Made by a program: the position numbers and the translations under genes | Shown here: piece by piece, positions 1 through 9,443 of the stretch | How positions within the stretch are numbered: the first letter of the stretch is position 1 | Layout of the letters: every line of letters begins with the position of its first letter | NCBI GenBank assembly: GCA_029298735.1 | Contig: JANSLP010000271.1 | Coordinates: 1-43,944, forward strand | Length of the DNA stretch: 43,944 nucleotides | Direction of reading: 5' to 3' | Origin: Ophiostoma sp. CBS 140.51 | Taxonomy: Eukaryota; Ascomycota; Sordariomycetes; Ophiostomatales; Ophiostomataceae | Notes under the pieces: model-generated | Databases searched by the model: none | The model's input: only the letters and a program-made list of their open reading frames with translations | Told to the model about the DNA's origin: nothing

Positions 1-109
1 GTCGAGTACGAGGCCGGTGTGTCCAACGGTAACCCGGTGATCGACTACCTCGAGCGCCACGGTTCGTCCATTGAGCAACCTATCAACTTTGAGAACCCCC
101 CCCCTCACA
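1..109 (+). other. Open reading stretch upstream of the FAD monooxygenase
   Basis: From base 1 the first forward frame is open through base 270 (stop at 271-273), and up to about base 95 it reads like real protein (for example NGNPVIDYLERHG). After the run of nine C at 96-104 this frame turns into Arg/Cys-rich nonsense, while the adjacent frame becomes the FAD monooxygenase. It could be the last visible exon of a gene to the left, chance coding over the monooxygenase 5' leader, or a region joined to the next gene if the C-run length is wrong. I do not recognise the family. Confidence 0.25.
27..36. promoter_or_regulatory. CGG-N4-CCG element before the FAD monooxygenase
   Basis: The sequence CGGTAACCCG lies 74 bases before the ATG at 110. 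The same ten bases recur at 9023-9032 in the promoter shared by the CMD-like and DUF3500 genes. Inverted CGG triplets are the usual target of dimeric Zn2Cys6 regulators. Assignment as a binding site is inference. Confidence 0.4.
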
Positions 110-1518
110 ATGACAGCCACCGAGTCCCACGGCGCTGCCGGCGCTGCCGGCGCTGCCACTACAGCCAACGGCGCTCATCCCTCCAAGTCGGTTGTCATTG
201 TTGGCGCCGGTCCCGTGGGCATGTTTCTCGCTCTCAAACTCGGAAAGGCCGCCATCAACGTCACCGTTGTTGAAAGGAACGCCGAGTTCAGCGACGCCCC
301 GCGCGCGTGCGGCTACTACGCCGCCTCTGCGCTGGCTATGCACGCTGCCGGTGTGTGGGATCAGATCCGCGACGAAGGTTTCGTCATCAAGGGCCTTTGC
401 TGGCGCAAGAAGCCGGTCGACGATGGCGAGGGCAAGGGCAGCAAGAAGCTGGGGAGCATGATCGCTGCGCAGCCGCTATCCGAGCTAGACGACGATGCCA
501 TGCCACCGGGCACAGGCATCCTGTGCCTGCAGCAGTCGCTGCTGACGCGCCTGTTTGCACGCGAGGCTCTGGCCACAAAGCATGTGACGTTGCTGTTTAG
601 CAGAGAACTGATGGCGATCGAGGAGGGCGAGTCGTCGACGACGGCCGTGACGCGCGACACGGCCACTGGTGGGATGCACCGGATCACAGCTGACTTTTTG
701 GTGGGCACTGACGGCGGCCGGTCGATGACGCGCAAGCTCTTGCGCATCCCCTTCCCGGGCCATACATGGCCTGAGCGGCTGCTGGCGACCAACGTGACGG
801 TACACAACACTGAGGACCCAGTGTACCACTGCTACTATCTGCTGGACCCGTCCAACTTTACCGTCATCACCCCACTGACAGACCCGATCCTGGGCCAGGA
901 GTCGCTCTGGCGATACACCATGGCCATTGACCCGAGCGACCCACGCACTGACGAGGAGTTGCTGCGGGACGAGACCGTAGGCAAGCTCTACGAGCAGGTC
1001 ATGCCGGGCCCGCGTCCCCTGCAGTACACGATTGGCGCCCGCAGCGTCTATCGCATCCACCAGCGCCTCGCCAGCACCTTTCGCCGGGGGCGCAGCCTGT
1101 TGGCCGGCGATGCTGCCCACCTGTGCAATGTAGGTCCCCTAGCCCGTGCGTGACGTGAAATGGCTCCTGTACTGACCTTGAACCCCAGCCGTTCGGCGCC
1201 CTCGGCCTCAACACGGGCATTCTCGACGCCGAGGCTCTCACTGAAGCCCTCGTTATGGTCCTCCACGAGGGAAGACCGCTTGCAGTCCTCGACACGTACT
1301 CAGACGAGCGTCGCAAAGTTTTTCAGTTCTTTGTCGACCCCACCTCGACGCAGAACAAGATACGCGTCCAGAGCAATCACGAAGATGAGGCTGTCACCAA
1401 CGATTGGTATTTCCGCTTGCTGCAGAACCCCACAGCCGACGTGCTGCGCGCACAGGCCCAGCCCTATTTTGACGTCTGGAGGACCGACCTGCGCAAGGCC
1501 GCCGAGAACGTCGTGTGA
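110..1518 (+). CDS. FAD-dependent aromatic monooxygenase (PHBH/phenol hydroxylase-like)
   Basis: Two exons, 110-1129 and 1189-1518, encode 449 residues; the intron 1130-1188 starts GTAGGT and ends CCAG. The ATG at 110 has a favourable CACAATGAC context, and the Rossmann fold begins near residue 27. Visible motifs are the FAD dinucleotide-binding GAGPVG (residues 32-37), the DG motif with Asp near 201 followed by GRSMTRKL, and the second FAD motif GDAAH (333-337), which the splice joins to NPFGALGLNTG. These place it in the class A flavoprotein monooxygenases, which use NAD(P)H and O2 to hydroxylate phenols and related rings. It is shorter than fungal phenol hydroxylases with a C-terminal thioredoxin-like domain. 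The gene converges on the carboxylesterase, and its 3' end lies inside a tandem duplication. The substrate is unknown. Confidence 0.88.
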
Positions 1519-1815
1519 GGCATAGTGTGGGTTTTTGGTACGAGGTGTTGCGCGGTAGCACTCGTGTTTTAAGTTAAGAATGTTGAATTGGTTTTTGAAT
1601 TATTTTGTATAAAAAAGCATTTATTGCACAGTTTTAGCGAACTACGTTAATATTTTATGTAACCGGTAAAGTTACTACTGTGTAGTAATGGTGAAATTAT
1701 TTTTATTTACTACCGAACTGTCTCTATTAACGGCCGTTGGGTTCTATGACTCTACCCCCGTCTCGTCTAGCCCTCTATTGTCTACTACCTAATCAAGAAC
1801 AGGTTCCATATGTCC
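1501..1815. repeat. Tandem duplication, unit 1 (functional end of FAD gene, decayed esterase end)
   Basis: Unit 1 starts in the last codons of the FAD monooxygenase (AENVV-stop) and ends in a degenerate copy of the carboxylesterase 3' end: the reverse strand at about 1784-1815 reads like DIWNLFL-stop, against DAWNRFLAGQ-stop in the real gene. The period to unit 2 is about 317-319 bp. Most differences on the esterase side are C-to-T or G-to-A changes, and the spacer is AT-rich. Confidence 0.8.
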
Positions 1816-2132
1816 TCGCTGAGTACGTCGTATGAAGTATAGTATTGGTTTTTGAATCGAGGCACTATATAATAACATTCGTATTTTCAGTTAAGAATAT
1901 TATATCTATTTCTAAATTATTATATACGAAAAACATGGTAGGGTTTTAGCGAGTTTCGTCCATGTTTTATATAACTACATAACTACAAAGCTACCATTGT
2001 CCAGAAATGGTGAAATCATTTTCATTCATTACCGAACTGTCTCCATCAATGGATGTTGGGTTCTATGACTCTACCCTCGCCTCGTTCAGTCCTCCATTGT
2101 CTACTGCCCAGCCAAGAACCGGTTCCATGCAT
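1816..2132. repeat. Tandem duplication, unit 2 (decayed FAD end, functional esterase end)
   Basis: Unit 2 starts with a decayed copy of the FAD gene end (GAGTACGTCGTATGA, still coding EYVV-stop, at 1821-1835) and ends in the genuine last codons of the carboxylesterase. The shared blocks GGGTTCTATGACTCTACC and TGGTGAAAT align with unit 1 at a constant offset of about 318 bases. Each unit has kept only the gene end that still works, as expected for an old duplication under mutation pressure. Confidence 0.8.
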
Positions 2133-3937
2133 CCATTTGTGCGTCTAGGCTACACGTCTCGGTCAGCTTGGCCACGTCATCCCGCCGGCCAAAGGCTGCT
2201 GCATTGACATGGACGATAAAGGCCGACGACGCGGCCGGAGGCCCATACACCATAGCCCCGCATGGTTTTTCATGATGCGACGGGAATGGCTCTTCCCCAG
2301 CCGCAAAGGCAGCAATGGCAGCCGCAAATTGCCGGGCTAACACCTGTTGCTCAGGTGGAAGCTGTTCGTTGTAGTTTTGGAACAAGAGCACGACATCCAT
2401 AATGTGGCAGGCCTCACCCTGCCAGAGGCCGTTCCACGGGTTTGGGGCGTTGATGTGGTAGAGGAATGCTGGGCCAGGCCAATTATGCGCCATCGTGCGA
2501 GCCGGTGCATGAAAGCCAATGTCGGTGGCCCAGCGGAGGATGTTGCGGACAATAATGTAATCTGGCTCGCCGGGAGTGATGCCGTAGGCCTGCTCTAGAA
2601 CATTGACGGCACGTTGGTCCTTCAAGCTATTTGTCAAAGATTTGTGGAATATGTCAAGGAGGCCTGCTTTCCGGTGATCTAGAGCATCGTAGAAGATGCT
2701 AGCCTGGCGAGAAGTAGCAGTCAGTAAACTATTATGCGAATATCGAGAGAATTCCACGTACATCAAATGCACAGTCACCGATAAAAAGACGGCGGCACCA
2801 GGTAGCGCCTGGCAGCGATGGCTTGATGGTGCCTGGTCCCTGGGAAAATGTCTCAAATGTGGGGCGGCTGTGGACAAGATCGCTGTCGATGACGGGCAGC
2901 AGTGGAATGTCGGGTGTGATCTTTTCGTACAGAAGCGTTTCTGGCCCGTCCACGAGTGCCTTTATTCTGTCTAGGGAAGGCAGGCCCTCAAGGTCAAGAG
3001 CGTGTACGGCCCTGGCGTAGGCGGCCTCACTGACTTCTGCTGCCACCGGGGGCAGCAGCAGTGAGCTCCCCGACAAGAGAATGAGCTGGTCAAAGAGCGG
3101 CTCCTTGGATTGAAGATGCAGCATGGCAGCGACTAGACGGAAAGATGCGTTGTGAGTATAAGTCGTATAGGAGAAAAGGAGAGAGGGAAGAACCCACCAG
3201 CCCCGGCGCTCTGGCCGGCCAGTGTTACTCTGGCTGGGTTTCCGCCAAACCCGTGAATGAACTGTTGTACCCACAGCAGGGCCGTCCGTTGGTCCCGTAG
3301 ACCATTGTTGGGCTTGTAGCCCGCGTCTTGCAGTTCCTTGGAGGTCAGGAACCCGGGCACGCCTACTCGGTAACTGGGACGGTCAGCATTCAGCCATATC
3401 CACACTCAAGTCGAGCGGACCATCGCCACGTACCTGACGACAACGCCGACAAACGGCGTTCCCAACTCGGCAGCCAAACTGACCAGCCGCGCTAGATCGT
3501 ACTGTGGCCACATGTTTGACCCCGTGCGGAAGCCTCCGCCGTGGAGGAACACCAAGACGGGTAGGTATGCGGCACCATCGGGGGCGGTAATGTTGACGAG
3601 GAGGCCATCGCGGTCGGACGTCTCAAAGGCGGGCTGGTCCAAAGGCAGCGTCTGTTGAATTAGGCTGAACTCGTCTTCACAGCCAGTAGGAGGAGAGATG
3701 ACCTGAGGACTGTTCGTGTTAGCAGACGCCAAGATGATTTTTTTTTTCTACCTTGAGCAGCATTTTGTACCCTAGTCTGGTGGCATCTGTCTCTCCTGCT
3801 CCATACGTGGTCTTGAGCTCCGGCTCGGCCAAACGGTCCTTGAGCGTCGCATATTGAAGGCCGAGAAATTGCACCACGCCGACGCCGACGCGGCCTCGAA
3901 CAGTGCCAAGAAGTGGATGGTGGAGGACGGTGGACAT
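2101..3937 (-). CDS. Type-B carboxylesterase (COesterase family, alpha/beta-hydrolase)
   Basis: Five exons on the minus strand (3937-3752, 3702-3434, 3373-3198, 3132-2762, 2703-2101) encode 534 residues. All four introns are 49-65 bp with GT...AG ends, and they keep the family motifs continuous. Key features are the oxyanion-hole HGGGF near residues 116-120, the nucleophile elbow GQSAGA with Ser near 207, the block SYRVGVPGFL just before it, and a C-terminal His near 434 in GEACHIMD. The length fits type-B esterases, which hydrolyse carboxylic esters. No signal peptide is visible, so an intracellular role is likely. The gene is divergent from the SnoaL-like gene across a 705-bp shared promoter. 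Its last codons lie in a tandem duplication. Substrate unknown. Confidence 0.88.
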
Positions 3938-4124
3938 GGCTTGCGTGCGGCGTTATTGAATTCCGGCAGCCTGCCTGGTGTAAACTTTGCACCGATACTG
4001 GTATTTAATACTGCTACCCAATACTGCTACTACTGTTGTTGGACAAAAAACAAGAAGAAATCATTTTTTATCCTTTTATGAGAGAAATACGGGAGGAGTT
4101 GTGTGTGGGTTTTTTTTTTTTTGG

Positions 4125-4144
4125 TTTTTTTTTTAAAAAAAAAA
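4125..4144. repeat. T10A10 palindromic homopolymer tract
   Basis: Ten T followed by ten A form a perfect palindrome, preceded by T13 and GG (4110-4124). Poly(dA:dT) of this length resists nucleosome wrapping, and it lies in the shared promoter of the two flanking genes. Confidence 0.7.
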
Positions 4145-4358
4145 GAAGGGTGAGAAATAGGAGACAGAAACAAAATAACATCTGATCCCACCAGTTAAAA
4201 CAAGAATGCACGGATTCTTTGCGCCCGCACTCTGGAAAACACCCTGGATTCGGCATATGCAGGCCCTGTATGAGTTGTTCAAAGCAAATAACAAACTTGC
4301 TCTCCGGGTCTGGGCGAACACACACCTCCTACGGGTAGCCGTTGTGGTGGACATACAC

Positions 4359-4368
4359 CGGGGCCCCG
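4359..4368. promoter_or_regulatory. CGG-N4-CCG element in esterase/SnoaL promoter
   Basis: CGGGGCCCCG is a fully palindromic instance of CGG-N4-CCG, 422 bases before the esterase ATG and 275 before the SnoaL-like ATG. Candidate Zn2Cys6 site. Confidence 0.4.
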
Positions 4369-4642
4369 CCCCCAACGTGCCGATCGGCCCCCACAGACTC
4401 CTGCGCTCACCCGGTTCTTTAGGAGTGTCGCCGCCATTATCATCGTTCAGTATTCTTTACGTGCTGGCTAGAGTAATGTATCGAACATGACGCGGCGTTG
4501 TGCGACTAAATATCTAATGGGCAGTAGCCCATGGACGTAAATTCTCGATGGTTTCATCTGCGCTGAAACCACATACAAGTCGCCAACGCAAACATCGCCA
4601 CCGCCGTTCTTGCCTTTATTTTGTCCCTTCTCAGAAGACACA

Positions 4643-5104
4643 ATGCTCTCCCTCCACACGCCGGGCTCGCCGGAGCGCGCTGCTGCCCTGGCTGACATCC
4701 ACGCCGTGCTGCACGGCTACGCGTTCATGGCGCGCGACAAGGCCCTGTTTGCCGACATGGCCAAGTTCTTTTGGCCCGATGGCTGGTTCCGATTTCCCAG
4801 CGGCCACGCCGTGCGGCCCACAGATATTCACCTCATTGTGCAGGGCGACGAGGCTGAGTACATCCGGCACCACATAACCACGATCGACGTGCAGTTTACC
4901 AGCGACAACGAGGCGCACGTGAACGCCCAGTTTTTCGCCACAACGCACCTCTCCTTTTACGATCACTGGGGCGCGTGGGTGGACGATTTTCGACGGGACG
5001 CAAACGGCGAGTGGCGCATTGCAGACCGGACCATTGTGCTCGAGGGCACGGCGCCCGGCGGCTGGGGTGAGGCGAAGCTGGGCAAGTTTGTGAAACGGGA
5101 GTGA
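4643..5104 (+). CDS. SnoaL-like / NTF2-fold protein
   Basis: A single exon encodes 153 residues from the ATG at 4643 (ACACAATGC context). Size and pattern fit the SnoaL-like branch of the NTF2 superfamily: N-terminal helices (ALADIHAVLHGYAFMARDKAL), an FWPDGWFRFPSGH segment, then beta-rich strands with HHITTIDVQFTSDNEAHVNA and a closing WRIADRTIVLEGT strand. Members act as cyclases, isomerases, dehydratases or small-molecule binders, so the fold alone does not give the reaction. Asp and His residues in the central pocket (HHITTID, FYDHWGAW) are candidate acid/base groups. It is divergent from the carboxylesterase and lies inside the cluster, which suggests it processes a ring intermediate. 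Confidence 0.8.
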   Translation: MLSLHTPGSPERAAALADIHAVLHGYAFMARDKALFADMAKFFWPDGWFRFPSGHAVRPTDIHLIVQGDEAEYIRHHITTIDVQFTSDNEAHVNAQFFATTHLSFYDHWGAWVDDFRRDANGEWRIADRTIVLEGTAPGGWGEAKLGKFVKRE

Positions 5105-5568
5105 GGACGAGGGGGTTTGAAGTTCGGACATATGTTTATAGCCACTGCTGTCAAATAGATGCAACCAATCATGTGCGCTTCGTTATGATCAAAAATCCGT
5201 ACTTCGTCAAGAACTGTGATACATCGTAGACGAGAGATGGCCCAACAAGGAGAAAGGTGGAGAAGAGAGAGTCATGAACGTTAGCAAGTGCGGGGAAGGC
5301 TAGGGCGTTTCGGCTTTCAAATCCGGGGGGGGGGGGGGGTCTCTTAACGCTTACATACAGAGCTTTCTCGGGTGCTTTTACCAATCTCCTACACATCTCA
5401 TTCGAATTTGTCCCCAAGCATCACGGAAAATAATCCCAGCACTACCACTTCACCACCGTGCATGGACACGGACATTGCTCGTCCGTATGGAAGGTCCCTT
5501 TCTGCGTTAGTTCTCCAATCTCGCCTCGTCTTTTCCACGATTGCGTGACCGCAGCTGACCCTCTGTAG
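5105..5568. other. Intergenic stretch before the first regulator; 5' exon not resolved
   Basis: This stretch follows the SnoaL-like stop and contains a run of 15 G at 5325-5339. The next gene must begin here, because its open frame runs up to a 3' splice signal (GCTGACCCTCTGTAG, ending 5568). The only nearby ATG giving a compatible phase is at 5462, and it needs an unusual GTCCGT donor at 5481. No C2H2 or Zn2Cys6 pattern is visible in the three forward frames. Confidence 0.4.
5325..5339. repeat. Run of 15 G
   Basis: Fifteen consecutive G on the plus strand, unusual in a window with otherwise mixed composition. The length may be inaccurate in the assembly, and such a tract can form quadruplex structures. 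Confidence 0.85.
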
Positions 5569-7505
5569 ACGAACGCCACCGGCGTCGTAGGGACTCTCGT
5601 CTCGTGACGGCTGCCCCGGACGCGGCGTTTCTCGCTAGCTTCAAGGAGGCTCTCCTAGCCACGGGTAGCCACCAAACTCGACCCGGACGCAGGTCGTTTT
5701 TTACATTCCCCGAGGATGATCACGAGGTTAGGTCTCTCTGCATATCACACATCCATATGAAACTGACGGAATGCAAGGCGCACCCCCCAGAAGTGCAGCC
5801 TCGTTTGCACTATCCCCTAATGCTCTTTGCCGATTTCCCTTCCCTGCCGAGCAGCGACGTACTGCTCGAACTCGTGGCCGTTTTCCACCAGCGCGTTGTG
5901 CCGTCCACGCCGTTCATGCCGTCGCTAGCCCTTCCCGAAGCCGGCGCACCGTTGTACTTGGTGCTGCCCATGGCCTTGCTTGGCGCCGGCGTGTCCCCCA
6001 ACAAGGCACAGAACCTGCTGGCCGACACGCTGTGGCATGCCAGCAACAACCTATTGACAGGCGTGCTGGAGATTGACAACTCGATTGCCAGCCGCATGGA
6101 CCTGATGCAGGCCGTAAGAGCCCGCTCGACATTCCTTGGTATTTTCTCTGTGGCTAATAGTACTACAGGCCCTTCTGATGGTCCTGTACGGCCTCTTGCA
6201 AGCCGACGTAGACGTTTGGCACAAGACACAGACCTGCAGCGGGTATGTTGATACGGTACGTCGAGTCCCTCTCCACGGCAATATTTCCTATCCTCCGCAG
6301 CTGACAGCTAACCTATGAAAAGAGTATGGACCGCCTGATGCGCAAGGAGATCCGCGCATGGGCTGAACACCCAGGCGCTAGCGACGACTCCAGCGCTATG
6401 TCGAAGTACGATCTCCCCTTACCCTCAACCACCTTGTGTCCTTGTTCCATCTCGCTGACACTTGCCCAGCCTCATCTGCTTCTACTTTTTGGTCGACACG
6501 CTGCGCGCCGTCCACCTCCAGACGCTGCCCGCCCTGGTCCCTAGCCAGACATCCTTTCCGCTGAGCACTGGCCACAGCTTCCAGGACCTGTACACAACGC
6601 TCGTCGTCGACCACGCACCGCTGCCAACCGGCTTGACATCTGATGGTCACCTCGTGCTGCTCCTCGCCCTCATGTCCGACGTTGTATCGCTCGCCCACAT
6701 GGCTGGTGCCTACCTTCCGCACGACATTGCCTACCAGGGCGCCTGCTCGACCGAACGGCCCCTATTTGACAAGCTCCACCCTACCGTTGAGGAGCGTGGC
6801 ATAACAGAAGCTAACACTCAGCGCAGCCGCCCCGGCGCCGGTTACGTCAATCCATTTCTCCCCTCAACGGCCACGAGCGAGTACCTTGTGGTGCGTCGCC
6901 GGCTATACAGCGCCCTCGATGCGTTTTGCCGCTCGGTCGGCCTGGCCAGCGGGACTGGCGCCCCCACCACGGCCTCGCCCGCTGCAATGCCCATTCCCGA
7001 CCAACTCCCCGACCATGTCCTCGCCCCCAGCTTTGACCCGACCATTGCCCCACTCGTACAGTTCTGCCGCATGGCCTTAGAAGCCGGTCCGACGGCCCAT
7101 TTGCTCCCAGCGCTGGCCGGCTACACACCACAGGACCCGGCTGCAGACGTCCCTTCTCCCGCAGCATCCTTAGTGGACTGGCACGCCGTGGGCCTGCGGT
7201 TCACCAACGTGACAGTGTCGAGCGCGTGGCAGGTGCTCGAGACGGTCGATGGGAGCCACCGGCATGGTCACGCCGCCGAAGAGCCTGGATTGATCACGCC
7301 GATCTGGTACCCCATCCTTGTCTTCCAAGCGGCGCTCGTCCTGTGGGGCCAGACCATGGAGGCCAAGGACAGCGCACGTGTTGCCGGCGGCGTGGTGTTA
7401 GCCAAGAAGAAAGTCCTGGGTGCGTTTCAGCTGGAGCTGGAGCAGATGACACCTGCCTGGGGCTGCACAAAGAGGATGATCGACACAATCAAAGCGTTAA
7501 AGTAG
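5569..7505 (+). CDS. Fungal-specific transcription factor domain protein, 5' end unresolved
   Basis: Coding exons end at 6113, run 6169-6255 and 6323-6405, then 6470-7505; the introns at 6114-6168, 6256-6322 and 6406-6469 have clean GTAAGA/GTACGT/GTACGA donors and keep frame. Reading is open from 5569, with a possible in-frame 51-bp intron at 5727-5777. The first in-frame ATG is at 5757, giving at least 520 residues. The body resembles the Fungal_trans middle homology region: helices LVAVFHQRVVPSTPFMPSL, LPMALLGAGVSP, and LICFYFLVDTLRAVHLQ followed by SFPLS. The beginning (ERHRRRRDSRLV) looks like residue following a C2H2 finger, but no finger is visible upstream. It probably belongs to the cluster as a second regulator or a cofactor without DNA-binding domain. 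It converges on the CMD-like gene. Confidence 0.7.
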
Positions 7506-7813
7506 TGCCCTTTTGTTGCCAAAAGGGTCTGAATTCGATTAAAATGTTTTGATATCGGTCTGTGGCAATTGTTCCTTGTCCTTGTTCTTGCCCTTTTTAT
7601 TTTATTTTTATTTTATTTTATATAAAGAAGGAAACCTCGACAGTGGTCTTCGAGTGGATTTATTCGTTCAAGTGCATTTCATTACTCTCTTCAGCTGCTT
7701 CAGTACAAGTCAACAGTAACGTCCAACAGATGAAGGTATCTAAATAGAAACAATTTTGTTCTCTGTAAAGTTAACAAGCCTCACTTATCTCACAAGCATA
7801 GCCCAGCCGGTCC
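7506..7813. other. Convergent intergenic spacer
   Basis: Short AT-rich spacer between the converging ends of the first regulator and the CMD-like gene. It contains a repeated TTTTA stretch at about 7596-7621. Probably 3' untranslated sequence of both; nothing else seen. Confidence 0.6.
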
Positions 7814-8776
7814 CTACACCCTGCTAAGATTCAGCCGCGCCTGCCGTGCCAGCTCGCCAATGTCAATAGGATTCAATCTTTGGCCCAGCCACCGAGCCAG
7901 CTTGTCCGTCGCGGTGACAACCGCCCGCAGGCTGATCTCGCTGTAGCCAAAGGCGACGCACGCCTTGACGTGGCTGCCGGCCTGCCGCGTGGCGTTGAGT
8001 GCAATGAGTGCGCTGGTTAGGATGAGCTCGGCCTCGGGCAAGGGAATGCCGAGGCTGGCGGTGTGGCCTATGTTGTAACCGAAGCCAATGGCGTTCAGAA
8101 CGTAGGAAAAGTCGCCGTGGTAGGCATTGAGCATGGTAAACACCTCGCTGTTAGCCGAAGCTTTGTAAATGGACGTGCGCGTGGTCGTTCCGAGTGCTAC
8201 GTCGTCGGGGCCAAAGTCGTGTCTGTAGTGAGGAAGGGGTGTTAGTAGGTGATGAAGGAAAAAGGGGGGAAAACCCCAAAAAAACAACGGCGCACCTCCG
8301 TCTATTGGTCTCCAATTCGGTGATGCCCCGTGACTGGAGGTAGCCGGCGAGACCCAGCGCGGCCGGGATGATTTGGGGAACGCCGACAAAGGGCCAAATG
8401 ATGTTGATGGTCTCGCGGGTGCGGTAAAAAAGTTCGAGCGTTTCTGTGTCAGATGACGACTCGCTGCCTGCGAGGATTGCCGCAAACAGTGCCGGCACGA
8501 GATCCGCTCGCTTCATGGCGCAGCAGATGGCGAACTTTCGAAAAATAAAAATAAAAAGTCAGCTTTAAAGAAGGACCGCAAGTTTATTTTTTTGGACTCT
8601 GAACGTACAAGCACCTGGAGGCCCGTGTTGTTGGCAAAAGCCTCGGCGTCGGACTGGACAAGGCCGGCCAAGACGTCGTGCACCAAAAAATGCTCATCGT
8701 CGCTAATGGCGCCGGGCGCCGTGTTGGTGTTGACATACGTCGCGAGGAAGTTTTGAAAGTCCATTGTGCTGGTCAT
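7814..8776 (-). CDS. Carboxymuconolactone decarboxylase-like (AhpD-fold) protein
   Basis: Three exons (8776-8615, 8534-8296, 8222-7814) encode 269 residues; the introns are 80 and 73 bp. The start is the first of two nearby in-frame Met codons (MTSTMDFQNF). Exon 2 holds ELFYRTRETINIIWPFVGVPQIIPAALGL and exon 3 RQAGSHVKACVAFGYSEISLRAVV, a layout like the CMD/AhpD family, where the latter matches the HVRGALNVGAT-type segment. Fungal members near this size occur in both metabolite and catabolic clusters. The Cys-x-x-Cys of peroxidatic AhpD is absent (only CC in AICCAMK and a single Cys in HVKACV), so a decarboxylase, dehydratase or isomerase-type role is likelier. It is divergent from the DUF3500 gene over a shared promoter. 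Confidence 0.72.
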
Positions 8777-9443
8777 GGTAGAGTCATGTATAGAGTTATG
8801 TGTAACGGTCGTGCCGTCCTTGCACTTCTCGCTTTCGTATGTCGTGCAATATGACCGTCCAAACTCGTCACCAAGCTTCTTATGGTACTCGTTATTCCGT
8901 TCAAATTGAAAGAAAAAAAAGAAAAAAAAAAAAGTAGACAATGCAGGTGCCGTGTCCGCCACACTACCACACGTCAACCTGGGCATGTCGTTTTGTGGTC
9001 CATGGCCGCACATCACTTTAATCGGTAACCCGCCTCTGTAAAAACCCACTTGGCAGATTAATTTGTGAGGATTGTGGCCGCTTTCATCGGCACGCGCGGT
9101 GGTTTGCAGACAAGGCTGCGCCCGTCGGCACCTCCACAAATCCTCCACATCGATGTCTTCGTCTAACATAGATTCCTTCTAGTACAGGCCCACTTTCAGT
9201 GGGCTATCTTGTGTAAGTCACCCCGCTTTGAGGATCAGTGTCCAGGAGAATACGAACCACCTCATGCATATATTGTTTACATGAAATATAGTACCTTGTA
9301 AGAAGAACTGTGGTAGTGCAAACCATCCTCCACTTCATCCCACCGGACAAACCTTTCTTTTCCACTATATTTTAATACACACCTAATCAGACATAGAAAA
9401 GACAAGCTACAAACAACCGATACACGACTCACGTCGGACCACC
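8777..9443. promoter_or_regulatory. Divergent promoter of CMD-like and DUF3500 genes
   Basis: The 667-bp region lies between two outward start codons. It contains an A-rich tract on the plus strand (8909-8932), the CGG-N4-CCG element at 9023-9032, and a TATA-like CTATATTTTAA at about 9364-9374, some 70-80 bases before the DUF3500 ATG. No gene seen. Confidence 0.55.
9023..9032. promoter_or_regulatory. CGG-N4-CCG element in CMD/DUF3500 promoter
   Basis: CGGTAACCCG, identical in all ten bases to the element at 27-36. It lies 247 bases before the CMD-like ATG and 412 before the DUF3500 ATG. Candidate Zn2Cys6 site. Confidence 0.45.

Larger units (their letters stand above)
3938..4642. promoter_or_regulatory. 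Divergent promoter of carboxylesterase and SnoaL-like genes
   Basis: This 705-bp region separates two start codons pointing apart. It holds a T13-GG-T10-A10 tract at 4110-4144, a candidate nucleosome-excluding element, and one inverted CGG-N4-CCG element at 4359-4368. No convincing ORF lies here. Confidence 0.6.

Noticed and set aside
5311..5330. TTTCAAATCC resembling a tRNA T-loop
   Set aside because: No acceptor or anticodon stem can be folded around it, and a G15 run follows at once.
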